Positions 34,840 to 46,558 of a DNA stretch of 62,072 nucleotides are shown here, piece after piece; the first letter of the stretch is position 1, and every line of letters begins with the position of its first letter. The notes beneath the pieces are model-generated. The model saw only the letters and a list, made by a program, of their open reading frames with translations. It was not told the DNA's origin and did no database searches. This stretch comes from Scedosporium boydii (Eukaryota > Ascomycota > Sordariomycetes > Microascales > Microascaceae). A program made the position numbers and the translations under genes. The stretch covers positions 1 to 62,072 of the forward strand of contig NJFT01000234.1 in assembly GCA_002221725.1 (NCBI GenBank), read 5' to 3'.

Positions 34840-36539
34840 ATGTCGGCTAAAATCACGACTCAGTTCGGCGAAGCGGTGCCGCCGGCCCCTCGCCATTCGG
34901 TGACCGTCCATATGGGTAGTGGGTGGGACACCGTCGAGAAATATGGCAGCGACTCAGCCTCTGTAGTTCCTCACTTCAAAAACGCGTACCCTCGCATGAA
35001 ACCCCATCGGGATATTGCCCATGTGAGCTCGATATCGCAAAATCCCCCATCCAGAGAACTCCTGGCTCATATGTCGTCTAGCTTGCCGAGGAAGTACTTG
35101 TGCGAGTTGGAATTGCCGATGCGGGATGCTTCCTGTTCTCATCACTCCAATCCGCCCAGGAATGCGTCGAATATTCCACTTCCAGCAGGCGCGATAACGG
35201 TGCCGACAAACGACCTGTATCACCGGAACAGATCGCGATCCGGGCTTTCTTTGCAAAGGATCTCTTCTATGCCGTCATCTTCCCTCTCGATCAACGCTCG
35301 GTCGTCGCTGGGTTCTGGAGCACTCCTGGCGCGGGCGTCTCATCTCGGTTTGCAGAAGCCAATCTTGACCGTCTACACCAACTCAAGGAAGTGCCCGTGA
35401 CTGAGGAAGTGGCTTCCAGGCCGAGCTTTGATGGCTCATTTCACCGCGTGTTGCGGGAGAGAATCGTTTCATACCTCGAACGAGCGCCGCTGGACCCTCT
35501 CCAGCAGCCGCGGCCCTCTGCCGATGACGTTTATTTCTACCCGACCGGCATGGCCTCTATCTATAAGCCGCACACTTACATGCTCAAATGCTACCCGGGC
35601 ACGAGTGTGCTTTTCGGAATGGCGTTTATGAATACTGTCACGGCGTTCGAACAATTCGGCCCCGGATACAAGTTCTTCGGCCTTGGATCCGAAGAGGATC
35701 TCAGCGATCTGGAAGCCTTTCTCCAAGAGGAACGGAATCACGGCCGCAAGGTCCAAGCCATCTGGGCTGAATTTCCAGCAAACCCACTTCTCGTGACACC
35801 TAATATCACGAAGCTTCGCGAACTGGCGAATAAGTATGGCGTTGTACTTGGGATTGACGACACCATCGGAAGCTGGGCCAATATCGATATCACAGCCATG
35901 GCTGATATTCTCGTAACCTCGATGACCAAATCTTTCAACGGCTACGCAGACGTCATCGCAGGCAGCGCAATCCTCAACCCTGCCTCCCCGAAATACCGCG
36001 AGCTTAAAACCCTTTTCGATCGATACTATATTCCGGAGCTTTACATCGACGACGCGGAGGCGATCGAGCGGAACAGCCGTGATTACCTCTCTCGCACGAC
36101 GAAGCTGAACACGAATGCAAGCGCCCTCGTACAGTATCTTTGTTCCTGCGCGGAAGATCCCGAGAGCGCCGTTCATAGCGTTCACTATCCTTCCGTCAAT
36201 CCTTCGGGAATATACTACAAGCGCTTTATGCGTCCCGCGACGACCGAATTCACTCCGGGGTACGGTTGCCTCTTCAGCGTTGAGCTAGATGACATGGCTA
36301 CGACGCGAGCTTTCTATGATAATTTAAACGTTCATAAAGGCGTTCATTTGGGTGCCCCCTTCACCCTCGCATTCGCATACACCATGTGCACCTACATGAA
36401 AAGCTTGTCCTGGGCTGCGAAGTATGGCTTGAGGCCGACCCAGATCAGGATTGCCGCTGGGCTTGAGGATACAGAGACGCTTCTGGAGGATTTCAAGATC
36501 GCGGTAGAGGCAGCAAACAAGTGTAAAAGAGCAGAGTAA
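34840..36539 (+). CDS. cystathionine gamma-synthase-like PLP enzyme
   Basis: A Cys/Met-metabolism fold-type I PLP enzyme; fungal members of this length resemble the STR2 cystathionine gamma-synthase group. Exons 34840-35022 and 35082-36539 join in phase to 546 residues. The intron restores HRDIAHLAEEVLVRVG across the join, the expected family text; without it there would be a false frameshift. The block YFYPTGMASIY, the FWSTPGAGVSSRFAEANL motif, the Asp in GIDDTIGSWAN and the PLP lysine in TSMTKSFNGYADVIAG are present. It would act in the cytosol in gamma-replacement on an activated homoserine. It shares a divergent promoter with an MFS transporter, which hints at a small pathway with export, but no other pathway gene is adjacent. 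Confidence 0.92.
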
Positions 36540-36642
36540 GTGGTGGGATGTATTGAGCGAGAAGTAGTGGGGTGATGGTTTCCTTGGCACTGTTCTATTC
36601 TAGCTCCAATGCCAAGATCAATATTACCCGCGCAGCAACATG

Positions 36643-39170
36643 TCAAGTTCCGTCACTTCCAGTCAACGTAGGGACTGCTCGAGTCGGCAGAGTATCTTGC
36701 CAGAGCTGGCTTTGCACCCATTTTTCAAAGAGTCTGTTTGCTTTATGGAGCTTCATGTTAGTTACTGCCACGGGGACTTCGTTGCTATTATAATACTTAC
36801 TACGAACGTCCGACAGCACGAGATGAGTGAACCCATTGGGGCATTTGCCAATTCGGACACGGCCGTCCTCTTGTACGTTAACCACCCATGTGAGAGACTT
36901 GAAGTTGGTACCAGAACCTCTGGTGCCAGTGAAGTCTGAGGCGACTAGAAGGCAGGGGAATCATAAGTTAAGTCTAATGAAGCATCTGGGCTTTCTCTCT
37001 ACTTACGTTTCTGGCTTATGACGGTCCTCCCGTCATGGCTTGTGATGATGAGACGGTACGATTTGTCGGTCACGTTCTGAACTATGACGATATCGGCCTC
37101 CGTCATCGCGACTTCTTCTGTATGGACGCCTCCGGTCTGCCTATGTCATTTGAATAAGCGGTCAGCAATGGTAAACTTAGCCTAGTCCCTAGAGTCAAGT
37201 TGGATCCTACAGCTTCATGACTACAAGCTCGTTGGGCCTCGGCAGCCGCATGAAGATGATAGAGAGCTCAACACGCATTTGCTGGACTTTCTTGCTGAAG
37301 CTCTGGGCAGCTACCAAGCTTTATTAGCCCTGCTATATCTGTGCTGGCGGCTCAGAATCTTTACCTGACGGAGTTGAAAATGTGATCGTGACTTTTCCAT
37401 TGGGTAGATCGGATCCCACTCCATCTTCGCCAGCACTCGTGCAGTGGATGTTTGGAAGAGTGACGCTGGCCTCTCCATTGTGGTACTCCACCTTTGAGTT
37501 GAATTTCACTGGAAATTAAATTTAGTCAAGTCGCTAAGTTACTCGTTCCTATTCTGGATACCCACATCGGAGAGTCGTCTTAACAACATCTTCGTCCAGA
37601 TCCATCGCCCCGCCGGTCCTATTGCCTCCATAGTAGATGACGATTTCCGCAAAGTCTTCCGGCCGGAGAAGAGACAACTTTTTGTCGGCCGCGTTAAGGA
37701 AGCCTTCTAGGTTTCCCGCAACATAGTGCGTTATCTGAATGTCGTCAATGTCCGATCGGCTGTAAGTGCGACCCGTCGTGGAAATTGACACGGTTTCCAC
37801 GGAAGGCAAGCTTGCGGAGACATCACTACAGTGCCATTCCCACTTGTTAGCGTTGGATTGGTGATTCTTGCGAATCGATGGAATACAAACCCAAGAAGAT
37901 TTAGAATACGAGCCTCTTGCTCGCCTGCGGTATTCGAAGTCACGAACCCAAGTGTCGTGCCCATGCCTTGACTTAACCAGCGTCTAGCCCAGAACAAGGA
38001 AAGTTTCTGAACGAAGAGCTCGTCAAAGTCCAGCATATCTCTTTGGTATCAGCATCTGTGTGTTATTCTCTGGATTAAAATCAACTCACATGTCGGAGAA
38101 AGCTTCTTGATGGCCACCGACACATGCCTGCCAGTATCTTTATCGGAAACCTGATATATCATCCATGATAGCTCTTGACCAACGAGTCTCATGGCAAAGC
38201 TGAGCGGAGTGACTATGAAAACTTGTCAATCTTTCGTCGATGTTTCAAGGTGGGGTGGATGAACTAACGGCTAAAGGAGTTGAGTCTCTCCAGATGCGAT
38301 GTCAATGACGAATCTACTATGGATGGACATCCGCAGGTAAAGAGCTCCACATCGGACGTTGTACCGCTCTGCGACTGAGCGTTATTTTTCTTTCTCTTAT
38401 CCCAGTCAAAGTTCAGCAACGCATGCTCACAGAGCAGCTCCTCCCCGTTGCTTGTGGCTAGGTATAATTCAAAGAAAGACCGCATTAGTGGAGGGTCTCT
38501 GACAACCCGGCTCTCTCCGGTCGTGGCTACAACTTTTTGAGGGCTATCGGCCACGTAGTCTTGGATCTCTCTCAGGAGATGTACGGCGGTTGTCAATGTG
38601 CCCTGAACCCGGTCGATCTGCATGCTAGATTCAGCGTTAATTTGGCAAAACGACTTGGAGAATCGCAATAGAACCTTACTTATTTGCCACCCCAAGCACA
38701 ACGTTAATGCTGTTGATGTGAACCATCAGCTGGCTCCTCAGCATCGCCAAGTCACCGCCCTCAGTCGTCCAGCTGACTTTCTTGATATCCGTCGCCAGCT
38801 TCTTGCTCCATCTTTTAAAAACCGGAGCTTCCGGGTCCGTCGCATCTTTCACCTTTGCATACTTTTGCACAATCTTCTCCAAATGAGATAGAGTGGCATG
38901 GCAGTTGTGAAGCATTGCCTTGAAAACGGCGCTGCCTTCTTGGCCATCACCAAGCTGGGATGTCAGTACAGCGTCGGTCCCCACAGCAGCGTTCAAATGT
39001 TGGCTGATGCTGCTCCTCTGCAGGGCAGACAGAGCTGTACTTAGAGAATACAGCTGGTTCTCGACCTCTCGAAACTCGGCGGGGGCTGATTTTCGACCAC
39101 TTGTAAATGCCCGGCCCAGCTTGAAGGCTAGCTTGCCTAGCGGTAAGGCTTCCCCAATCGGAGATGCCAT
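36643..39170 (-). CDS. protein with fungal STAND-type N-terminal helical domain; function unknown
   Basis: Nine exons: 39170-38680, 38624-38269, 38212-38090, 38038-37891, 37825-37566, 37508-37365, 37310-37211, 37140-37007 and 36944-36643. All phases agree and give 685 residues; the last exon may hide another intron because GTAAGT occurs in it. The first ~300 residues are helical, opening with small and hydrophobic residues and then EFREVENQLYSLSTALSAL, the pattern of the N-terminal domain of many fungal STAND/NLR-like proteins and regulators. No NACHT, NB-ARC or repeat domain follows; the C-terminal half is beta-rich (VKITF-type strands such as GKVTITFSTP, DIVIVQNVTDKSYRLII). I cannot name the C-terminal domain. 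It is head to head with the VIT/vWA gene. Confidence 0.8.
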
Positions 39171-39640
39171 GGTAAATGGCGTATTAAATCAAATCGGCAC
39201 CGAGGAAGAACCAGTACCTTTTTGCGGTGGTGTCGGCTGCGTCCTTCCACCTACAGACATATATGAGTTTCTTGTCAGAATGAAATCCCGCTGCGCCACC
39301 TTCAACCGGCATCTGCCTGCCTCCTCGGGATGCCGCGCAGCAGAAATGGACAGGGGACCGCCTCAAAAAGTGGAAAAAAAACGATTCGTCGACAACAGGA
39401 GTATGAGACACAATTGGCTCGAGTTGTTCCCGTGACTTGTGAGGCCTTCCATCCTTCCAAGTCCCAGTACGCCTCGTCGTTCGCCCATGGCAGGCAACCT
39501 CAGCGGCCCGCCCTGCGAAATAATCCGTTTCTCAAGACACGGAACTTCTCGACGAAATCTGTCACAGATCTAAATTCTAAAACGGTTCTACTCTTCCTCA
39601 TCTTCAACAAGTTTCCCTCGCATCACTTTGACGGATCAAC
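39171..39640. promoter_or_regulatory. divergent promoter of STAND-like and VIT/vWA genes
   Basis: A 470-nt gap between two outward-facing start codons. The right half is C/T-rich before the VIT/vWA start. No specific binding motif recognised. Confidence 0.5.
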
Positions 39641-42600
39641 ATGACCTGGGGTCAGGTTCCCCCAACCGGCATATTCTGGGATCCTAGGGAGCGTCCACCC
39701 CCGCATCGCCCCCATGGCCAGTTTCGCGATCCTGATCGATGGCATGGGCAAGAATGGAGCCCACAACAGCCCCGAGCTGAGCCCGACAGCCTCCGGTACC
39801 GGGTGGACGAGACTCTCGAAATCTCGCCCAACAATGCGTCCGCACCGAGCGATGGGTTCTTGCCGCCAGTCTCCGTCTCGGTGGACGCGAGCATCACCCA
39901 CGACACAGCCGAAGTCACAGTTACTCAAAAGTTCATGAACAGTACCAACAGCCTCATCCCAAAGGCCGGATACACGTTTCCATTGCCGCCTGGGAGTACT
40001 GTTGTCGACTTTTCTTGCCTCATTGGCAGGGATAGACTTCTGAGAGGAAAGGTAAAACCGAAGGCTGCGGCGAGAGAGACCTTTCAAGAAGCCGTTGGGC
40101 AAAACCAGACAACGGGACTACTGGACCAGAATCCTCCTGAACTCTTCACGACAACACTGGGTAATCTTCCCGCCGGTACCCCAGTCAAAGCCATGCTATC
40201 GTTCATTGTGCTTCTCAAGCACAGTCTCAAACGGGACAACAGCGGAACCCATATGACTTTTGTACTTCCAACGTACATTGCTCCCCGGTATGGGACACCG
40301 CCTGGCGAGGTCAGCCACATGTTAAACCGAAGTGCGAGTCTAGCGAACCTGTCGGTTGAGGTAGATATCTTGTCCGCGGCTGCTATTCTAGCGCTAACGT
40401 GTCCTTCGCATGCCAACTCTGATATCCAGATTGGCGTCGCAAGACACCGGCTATGGAATGATTTCGTTGCCAATAGTGCGACACCAGACCCCAGGTACGC
40501 CACCGTGAGGCTTCCGGACAATACAAACTACCTAGATCGGGATTTTACATTGGATATCTGCACAACATCTCCGGAGGCTCCAGAGAGGCCATTAGCATGT
40601 CTGGAGAAACACCCAAAGTTCCCCTGCCAGTCAGCTCTGATGCTGACAATTCCGCCAAAGTATCTACTTGGGCCTTCCAGAGAGTATCCCGGCGGCGAGA
40701 TCGTCTTCATCGCGGACAGGTCCGGATCCATGAGTGACAAAATCGACGCTCTCAAAAAGGCGATGGAGTTCTTCCTCGCAGCGCTCCCGCCAGGCTCCAG
40801 TTTCAACATTTGCAGTTTTGGAACTTATTTCCGGCCTCTTTGGCCGCATTCCCGGCCTTATAACGCGGCCAACCGCCAAGCCGCCGAAGCGCATGTCATG
40901 ACTCAATTTCGCGCCAACATGGGCGAGACCAAGATTCTCGGCGCGCTGAAGCAAGTGGTAGCGAGCCGAGGTGGCTTTGGGAACACCGATGTGATCGTCT
41001 TGACGGACGGCCAGATCTGGGACCTGCAGGAAACTGTCGAGTTTGTCAAGCGGACTAGGAAAGAGACATCAGGCCGAGTCCGGTTCTTTTCACTTGGAAT
41101 AGGAAATGCCGTCTCGCACGAGTTGGTAGAAGGCATCGCCAAGGCTGGTGGAGGGTACGCCGAAGTGATTCAAACGGCGAGTCAGGGAGGTTGGGAAGGT
41201 AGAATGCTCGCTATTCTCGAGGCAGCAAAGGAACGCCACGTCTTTCCGAGCTCTATTACAATTAAGTGGGCTGACGAAAATGGTGAAGATATGTTCAAAA
41301 CCCGCTTCAAGCTTCTAAATAAATCCATGTCTCAAACCCTTTAATAACCTCCGGTCTGCAGCGCATATCCTTGACGACACGAACGACGAGGCTCTCCAGT
41401 CACCTCATGACATATCCATGCTCAGCCCCTTCATGAGAAACCGTGTCCTCATATTGCTCAACCACCAGCGTGAAACTGCCCTCCCTCAAGCGGTATGGAT
41501 CAACTGCAGTGGGTCTGGAATGAATGAACAACCCGTAGAGGTCCCCGTCACCGTCGCCGAAACCCCAGACACGATCATCCACAAATTTGCAGCGCGAGTT
41601 CTCCTGGGCGACTTAGAGCGCGGCGAGAGTTACATCCACGCAGCGCCTAACGCTCCAAGTAGAGGCTCCGCCGAGGAAAGAGAGCTGGTAAGGCGCGAGG
41701 GAGAGAAGCTCGGTTGTAGGTGGTCGCTAGTATCGAAGTGGACTAGCTTCGTCGCGGTAGAGGAAGCTGTGGATGAGGATCTGGTAGATGAAGACGCGTT
41801 AATGGATCGAAGTCGAGGAGAAGGCCGCGACGCCCCTGGAGACGGCCGCCGACTGAATCTTCTGCGTCCTAGAGGAGACCGGAATGTCGCTCCGCGAATC
41901 GAGGGGCATGCTGAACAGATTGAGTCCGATGTCGAGACCAGAGACTCATCTGGTGACGAATCCGATACAGTCTCTCATCGGAACGGGAGCTATCGAGGAG
42001 ATGATAGTGACGACTCGGGTGACGACCAAGGGCCTGGACATGGAGGCCAAGGTCACGGGAATGCCGGCGGGAGGGATGTTGGTCCTGGGCCGCGAAGGGA
42101 CCATGACAGATCACATCGAGAGAATAGGTCACATTCTAGCTCAGCGCCTGGGGCGGGCGATCAACCCAGGCCATCGCATAGCATAGGTGGAAGAAACCTT
42201 GGAGGTGCTGTGGCGCACGGAGTGAGCATTACCGGCCCTGCAGCGACAAAACATTCCGAAAATGCTGTGCAGCATCGCCCTTTGGGAGTCGACGACTTCT
42301 TCAATACGAGCACATCACTCCTCAGCTCGGTCAAGCCCCAGGGTGAACCTCGCGAGGAGTTGACACGGGGGCTGCACCGAGAGAAACCCCACAAGCCGAA
42401 GTCGCCCAGTTTATATACTCGAAAGTCTTCCGTGGAGGGAAAGCCTTCCTTGGACAAAAAGACCTCCCCGGACAAAATTTCTTCCATATACAACCCGTAT
42501 GACAGGTACCACAGAGATGAAAAATGCAAAGATTCTCCCCTGTACAACAAATACAAGACTCGCGACTTGGACGATACGGACAACATGGACAAAAAGTCTT

Positions 42601-44260
42601 CTATGGACAAAAGTTATTCCATGTACAAACCATTCAGCATGGACGACGTGGGCTACAGGGACGATAGAGACGACAGAGACGACAGCGACGACAGAGACGA
42701 CAGCGACGACAGAGACGACAGCGACGACAGAGACGACAGCGACGACAGAGATGACATGGATGACGTGGACAAAAAGTCTTCCGTAGATAAAAAGCATTCT
42801 ATACACAGCCAGCCCGACCCGTTCGCTGTGGACGACGTGGGTCACGTACCGTCCTTGTGCGGCATGCCTTTCTCGTACGACGCGTCCAAGGCGGATCAGC
42901 GAATGGGCCGTACAGGAACGCTAAGAGAGTCACTCACAAGGTAAGTTCTTCAAAAGGATGGAACGCTCTGTTTCTGCCATCCGAACGAACGCAGCCTCGC
43001 ACTGCCGTGAGAACTCCTTTGGAGTATGGAACAGCTACATGGTCCAAAGTGGTCGATCTCATTTACCGAGGCAGCAAACGTTGATTTCCGTGTTTCCCAT
43101 GCTAACGAGATTTAAGATCCGCCGCCAACACGGAGCTCAGCACCGCCTCGGCGATCACGGCCCCAAGTAACAACCTTCCCGCTGCATCTGCCATTCACTT
43201 CGCAGACCCCGTAATCAACACGGATCCAATTGAGAGAGGGAAGCGCGAGCTCATCAGACTCCTCCTGCCATTGCAAGATCTCCTCTCTGGCAAGTTCTAC
43301 AAAGAAACCCCATGGAGAAGGGACGTGTCAATGGAGAGTGTTCTGGGCAAAGCCTGCGAGTCTTTTGCTCTTGCCTCAATGTTGGAGTACCGCAAAATAA
43401 TCCCTAAATTCCCTTCGAAGAGTCCCAGGACTCAGGATGCAATCTCGAGAACAGTGTTGGTGGTTTTCCTATTCACTCTCCACTTCCAGTCTTGTCGGGA
43501 CTTGTGGACGTCGATAGATCAGAAAGCGCGACATTTTCTCAGCTCGCACCTCCGATACGATGACCTATGTCAAATGGAAGAGTTCGCCACTCCTCACGTA
43601 GAGAAGGTGACGTTTCATCTCCATCCCGATTCAAATACAGTTCTCCCGCCCGAGGACGCGGATACAGCATGGGCTCCCGAGTGTAACATACCAATTCTGT
43701 TACCAAATCGAAAAACCAGCTCCTCTGCAACAGCGACACGGCCCCCGTCGTCACCGTGGTCCCTTCGACCACCGCGGACCGAACACCCCAACATGGCAAA
43801 TCAGGAGAGAACACCCCCTTCCCAGCCGCATCGTAACGCCAACTGGACGGCCGAGCCAATCCCGGCCGCGCCAGCACATGTCCTCAACTCCACAGCACCT
43901 CTACAAAAGGGAACAACGAGCCGACGGCTTCCCCATGACAGCTTAGGTTCCGAGAGTGTTCCAGCTTCATCAAGTGACGGAAAAATAAACTTTAGGAAAC
44001 CCAAAACCAAAGCAGAACTCCTCGGTTTTAAGCGGAGATCAACAAGTCACAGGAACACGGATAAGAAGGCGGTTACTCCAGCCTCACCAAGGCTCATGAA
44101 TCCGGATCTGAAGGTAGTCAAACGAACACCGCCTTCTTCCAATACTCAGGGTAGTACATCCGTCAGTGAGCACGAGAATTTAATAAAGAGGATTGCTGCC
44201 GAGAGGGAAGCGCGTAGTGTTCTAGGTGACGAAGAAGACGAGATCCCCGAAGATCTCTAG
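39641..44260 (+). CDS. VIT + von Willebrand factor A domain protein with acidic repeat
   Basis: Exons 39641-41282, 41362-42940 and 43117-44260 join in phase to 1454 residues. Residues ~70-230 form a VIT (vault / inter-alpha-trypsin) domain: VSVDASITHDTAEVTVTQKF, KAGYTFPLPPGSTV, AVGQNQTTGLLDQ. Residues ~340-530 are a vWA domain with an intact metal site, IADRSGSM (DxSxS) and VIVLTDGQIWD. The first intron restores WADENAHILDD; reading on would give a false stop. Residues ~690-1060 are disordered and charged, with a DDRDDS-type repeat (42660-42760). The C-terminal third has a conserved helical block, WRRDVSMESVLGKACESFA, then a Ser/Pro-rich tail. Function in fungi is unknown; vWA domains bind protein partners. 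It has no signal peptide, so it is probably cytosolic. Confidence 0.9.
42660..42768 (+). repeat. 9-bp tandem repeat GACGACAGN coding for Asp-Asp-Arg/Ser
   Basis: About eleven units of GACGACAGA/GACGACAGC in tandem inside the VIT/vWA gene, alternating so that the protein reads DDR and DDS in turn, then fading into DDM and DDV. The unit is a multiple of three, so changes in copy number keep the frame. Related MDKKSS-type units flank it on both sides. Confidence 0.9.
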
Positions 44261-44545
44261 AGAGCATTTGTCTTATTCTTAAATTGGAGCGGGTATTCTT
44301 TTAATTTTGTGTTTTGCCCTCTTTACTCAGTTGTGCTTATACTAGAACTCCTATACAACTTCAAAGCTATGATCTATCGTCTTCGCTCGCCATGATAGGC
44401 GGCCCATGCTGCGTTTACAACAGCGGACATAGGTCGGACTCTAGTGGAGATTATATAAACTATAATAATCAGCACGTTTAGCTGGAGCAATACCCCCATT
44501 TAGGTGGTAGGATGAGTACAACCCAAATTGTCGCTTCCGCCATCA
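44261..44545. other. short intergenic, promoter of the APH-like gene
   Basis: 285 nt with the 3' end of the VIT/vWA gene and the upstream region of the APH-like gene. A start at 44512 is in another frame and was not used. Confidence 0.5.
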
Positions 44546-45803
44546 ATGGCTGGCCCCCTACAGCAGCCTTCATCTCCAGAGACTGTCACCCACAGGGAGA
44601 CCTGCCAGGAAACCCCCGAACTGCTCAGCCAGTCGAATGGTCCCGGGACCAGTGTTATAGGGTGTCTAACACGGCAGCAGATGGCAGCGGAAATCGCGAA
44701 TGCTGAGGAAGATCTCGTCGCCGCGGCGGGGCGGCATTTCTCGTCGAACCTCGGTGGCTCGGTCTTGGGGTTTCAGTTCCCACCTGACTCGCCCCTCCTA
44801 TGGGTGAAATACTCGGTAGACGGTGACAATATGAGAGCCCAAGCTAGGACTCAGGCGTTCGTTTTCCACCAGCTAACCCGGGAGGGCTTAGGCCGGGACA
44901 AAAGGGTTCGAGTTCCGGAAATCCACCACGTCTTCGAAAGGGAAATAGCCGAAGACGGCGACTCTTATCGCTATGTGTTCATAGTTATGGAGTACATTCC
45001 CGGCGTCTCCGTCAGGGACGCTCTCTATGAGCACGGGGAACACCATTCCAGGCTATATAGGGTCGCCGATGCTCTGGCAGCTCTTGTTGACCTGCTCCCT
45101 CCACCGGACGCTCGGCCGGGTCCGGTTGGGGGAGGACTAATACGGAATTCCACCTTTGCTAAAGAGTACGAAGAGCATGAATCCGACGCACCGCGAGAAT
45201 TTCTAGACCTTAAAGAGCTCGGGGACTACGTCAATAATGCAAACGTCGTCGTACGTTCTGCCCGTGCCCGAGAATAGTGTAGTGCTAACCACCCACCCTA
45301 CGCAGGTAAATTCCGGCCTAGTTGCGGATTTCATGTCCGAGGGCCTCTCTCTATGCTACTGCGACTTAAACCTTCAGAACTTCCTCATCTTACCTGGCAG
45401 CGCGCATGCGGACGACATCTACGTCATCGACTTTGAGCATACCAGCTGGCCGCCACGCTGCTTCCTCTCCTTTGAGCTCCAGAAGCAGGCTTTGTTCGAC
45501 TTGGATGAGCACGTATGGGATGTGTCGCGACACTTGGCGCCAAGTCATAATAATGTCGTGGCCGTTGGGGGCCTTAACCTAGCTCGGTCTAAAGGTCGAG
45601 AGATTGAAAAATTGCCTTGTCGAGGAATCGGGCATCGAGATGTGGGTGAGAGAGAAACGGCACTGAAAGCCAACTCGGAAGAGGAGAGGCGAATGACTCT
45701 TTTTGCGGATCCGGGAGTTGGTCTTTGGGCACGAAAGTCGACAATACAGGGGGGACGTACCATTTGTTTTGACTCTGGACCGGAGTGGCCGTTTCGAGGT
45801 TGA
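44546..45803 (+). CDS. aminoglycoside phosphotransferase (APH)-like kinase
   Basis: Fungal member of the APH / choline kinase-like fold; substrate unknown. Exons 44546-45250 and 45306-45803 join in phase to 400 residues. The N-lobe holds WVKYSVDGDNMRAQARTQAF (the Lys position) and FIVMEYIPGVSVRDAL (hinge). The catalytic loop reads LCYCDLNLQNFLI: the Asp and Asn are kept, but Cys takes the place of the usual His before Asp. The metal site is VIDFEHTSWPP, keeping Asp. The last ~90 residues do not look like the family, so there may be a missed 3' intron and another end. The first ATG in frame is 44546; an ATG at 44512 is out of frame. Confidence 0.82.
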
Positions 45804-46558
45804 TTTGCTTTCTTTCTTTTGCCGAAGCGTCTAGATAATGGAGCTAAAGCCATTTACATCGCGCTCCAGCTCTAGTCATCTAGTATGAAGAACCAAGTTT
45901 CAAGTTCTACAGAGCGACAAAACAGCCTAGTAGAAGTGGAAATAGCGCTGGAGCTTACCAAGGTGAAGATGGATATCCAAGCAAACCCTATTGGCAGCAT
46001 TGCTGCGGGTGGGTGGTCGTACGGCAATTTCGTGCCCGTGCGTTGGAATCTCCTTCGGCATCTTCACAATCCTAGATGCCCAACACACGGGTTTCGGCGG
46101 CAAGGATTTCGACGGGCTACTTTTCGAGCAGAGGCGTATCATCAAATGTTGTGAATGCTGGAATCAGAGCTGAATTCGTGGTCAAAGTTGAAGCGAAGTT
46201 AGCAATTCGAGAGAGCGAAAGATATCCTTGTGGTGATTCTTGGGCAAGATGAGTAGCTACAGTGCATGGATAACTAGATTTGTAGATTTGGCGCAGAATG
46301 TCACAACGCAACATCTCGCGACTCGAAAGTTCTACAGCCTTGAGAGCCGCCGAAGGTTCAGCTCTGGCTTGGCATGCATCAGCACAGCCCTCGACGATCC
46401 TTTCTTTAAATTACTTATAAGCGTGCAGCCTGGTCATAAATGTTTGACACATGGAGATTCTGATTCTGTCATCAAACTCCCAACTCAATATCTAACGTCC
46501 GTCGTTTATTGACTGCCCGAATTCAAAGTCTCAGATAAATTGTACCAGCTGTGCAGGA
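45804..46558. other. intergenic between APH-like and membrane protein genes
   Basis: Short plus-strand frames (45885-46154 and 46240-46512) have no motif I recognise, so I do not call them. They could be remnants of a further gene or of a 3' exon of the APH-like gene. Confidence 0.4.

Noticed and set aside
34840..35400. Frameshift in the PLP enzyme gene
   Set aside because: The intron 35023-35081 explains the frame change and restores family sequence.
36643..39170. Full NLR/STAND receptor
   Set aside because: No P-loop NTPase or repeat domain can be found after the helical N-terminus.
41283..41361. Premature stop in the VIT/vWA gene near 41342
   Set aside because: A GT-AG intron with a branch-like TAATAAC removes the stop and keeps phase.
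42499..42786. Thr-rich frame over the acidic repeat
   Set aside because: Product of the 9-bp repeat read in another frame; the main frame is long and conserved on both sides.
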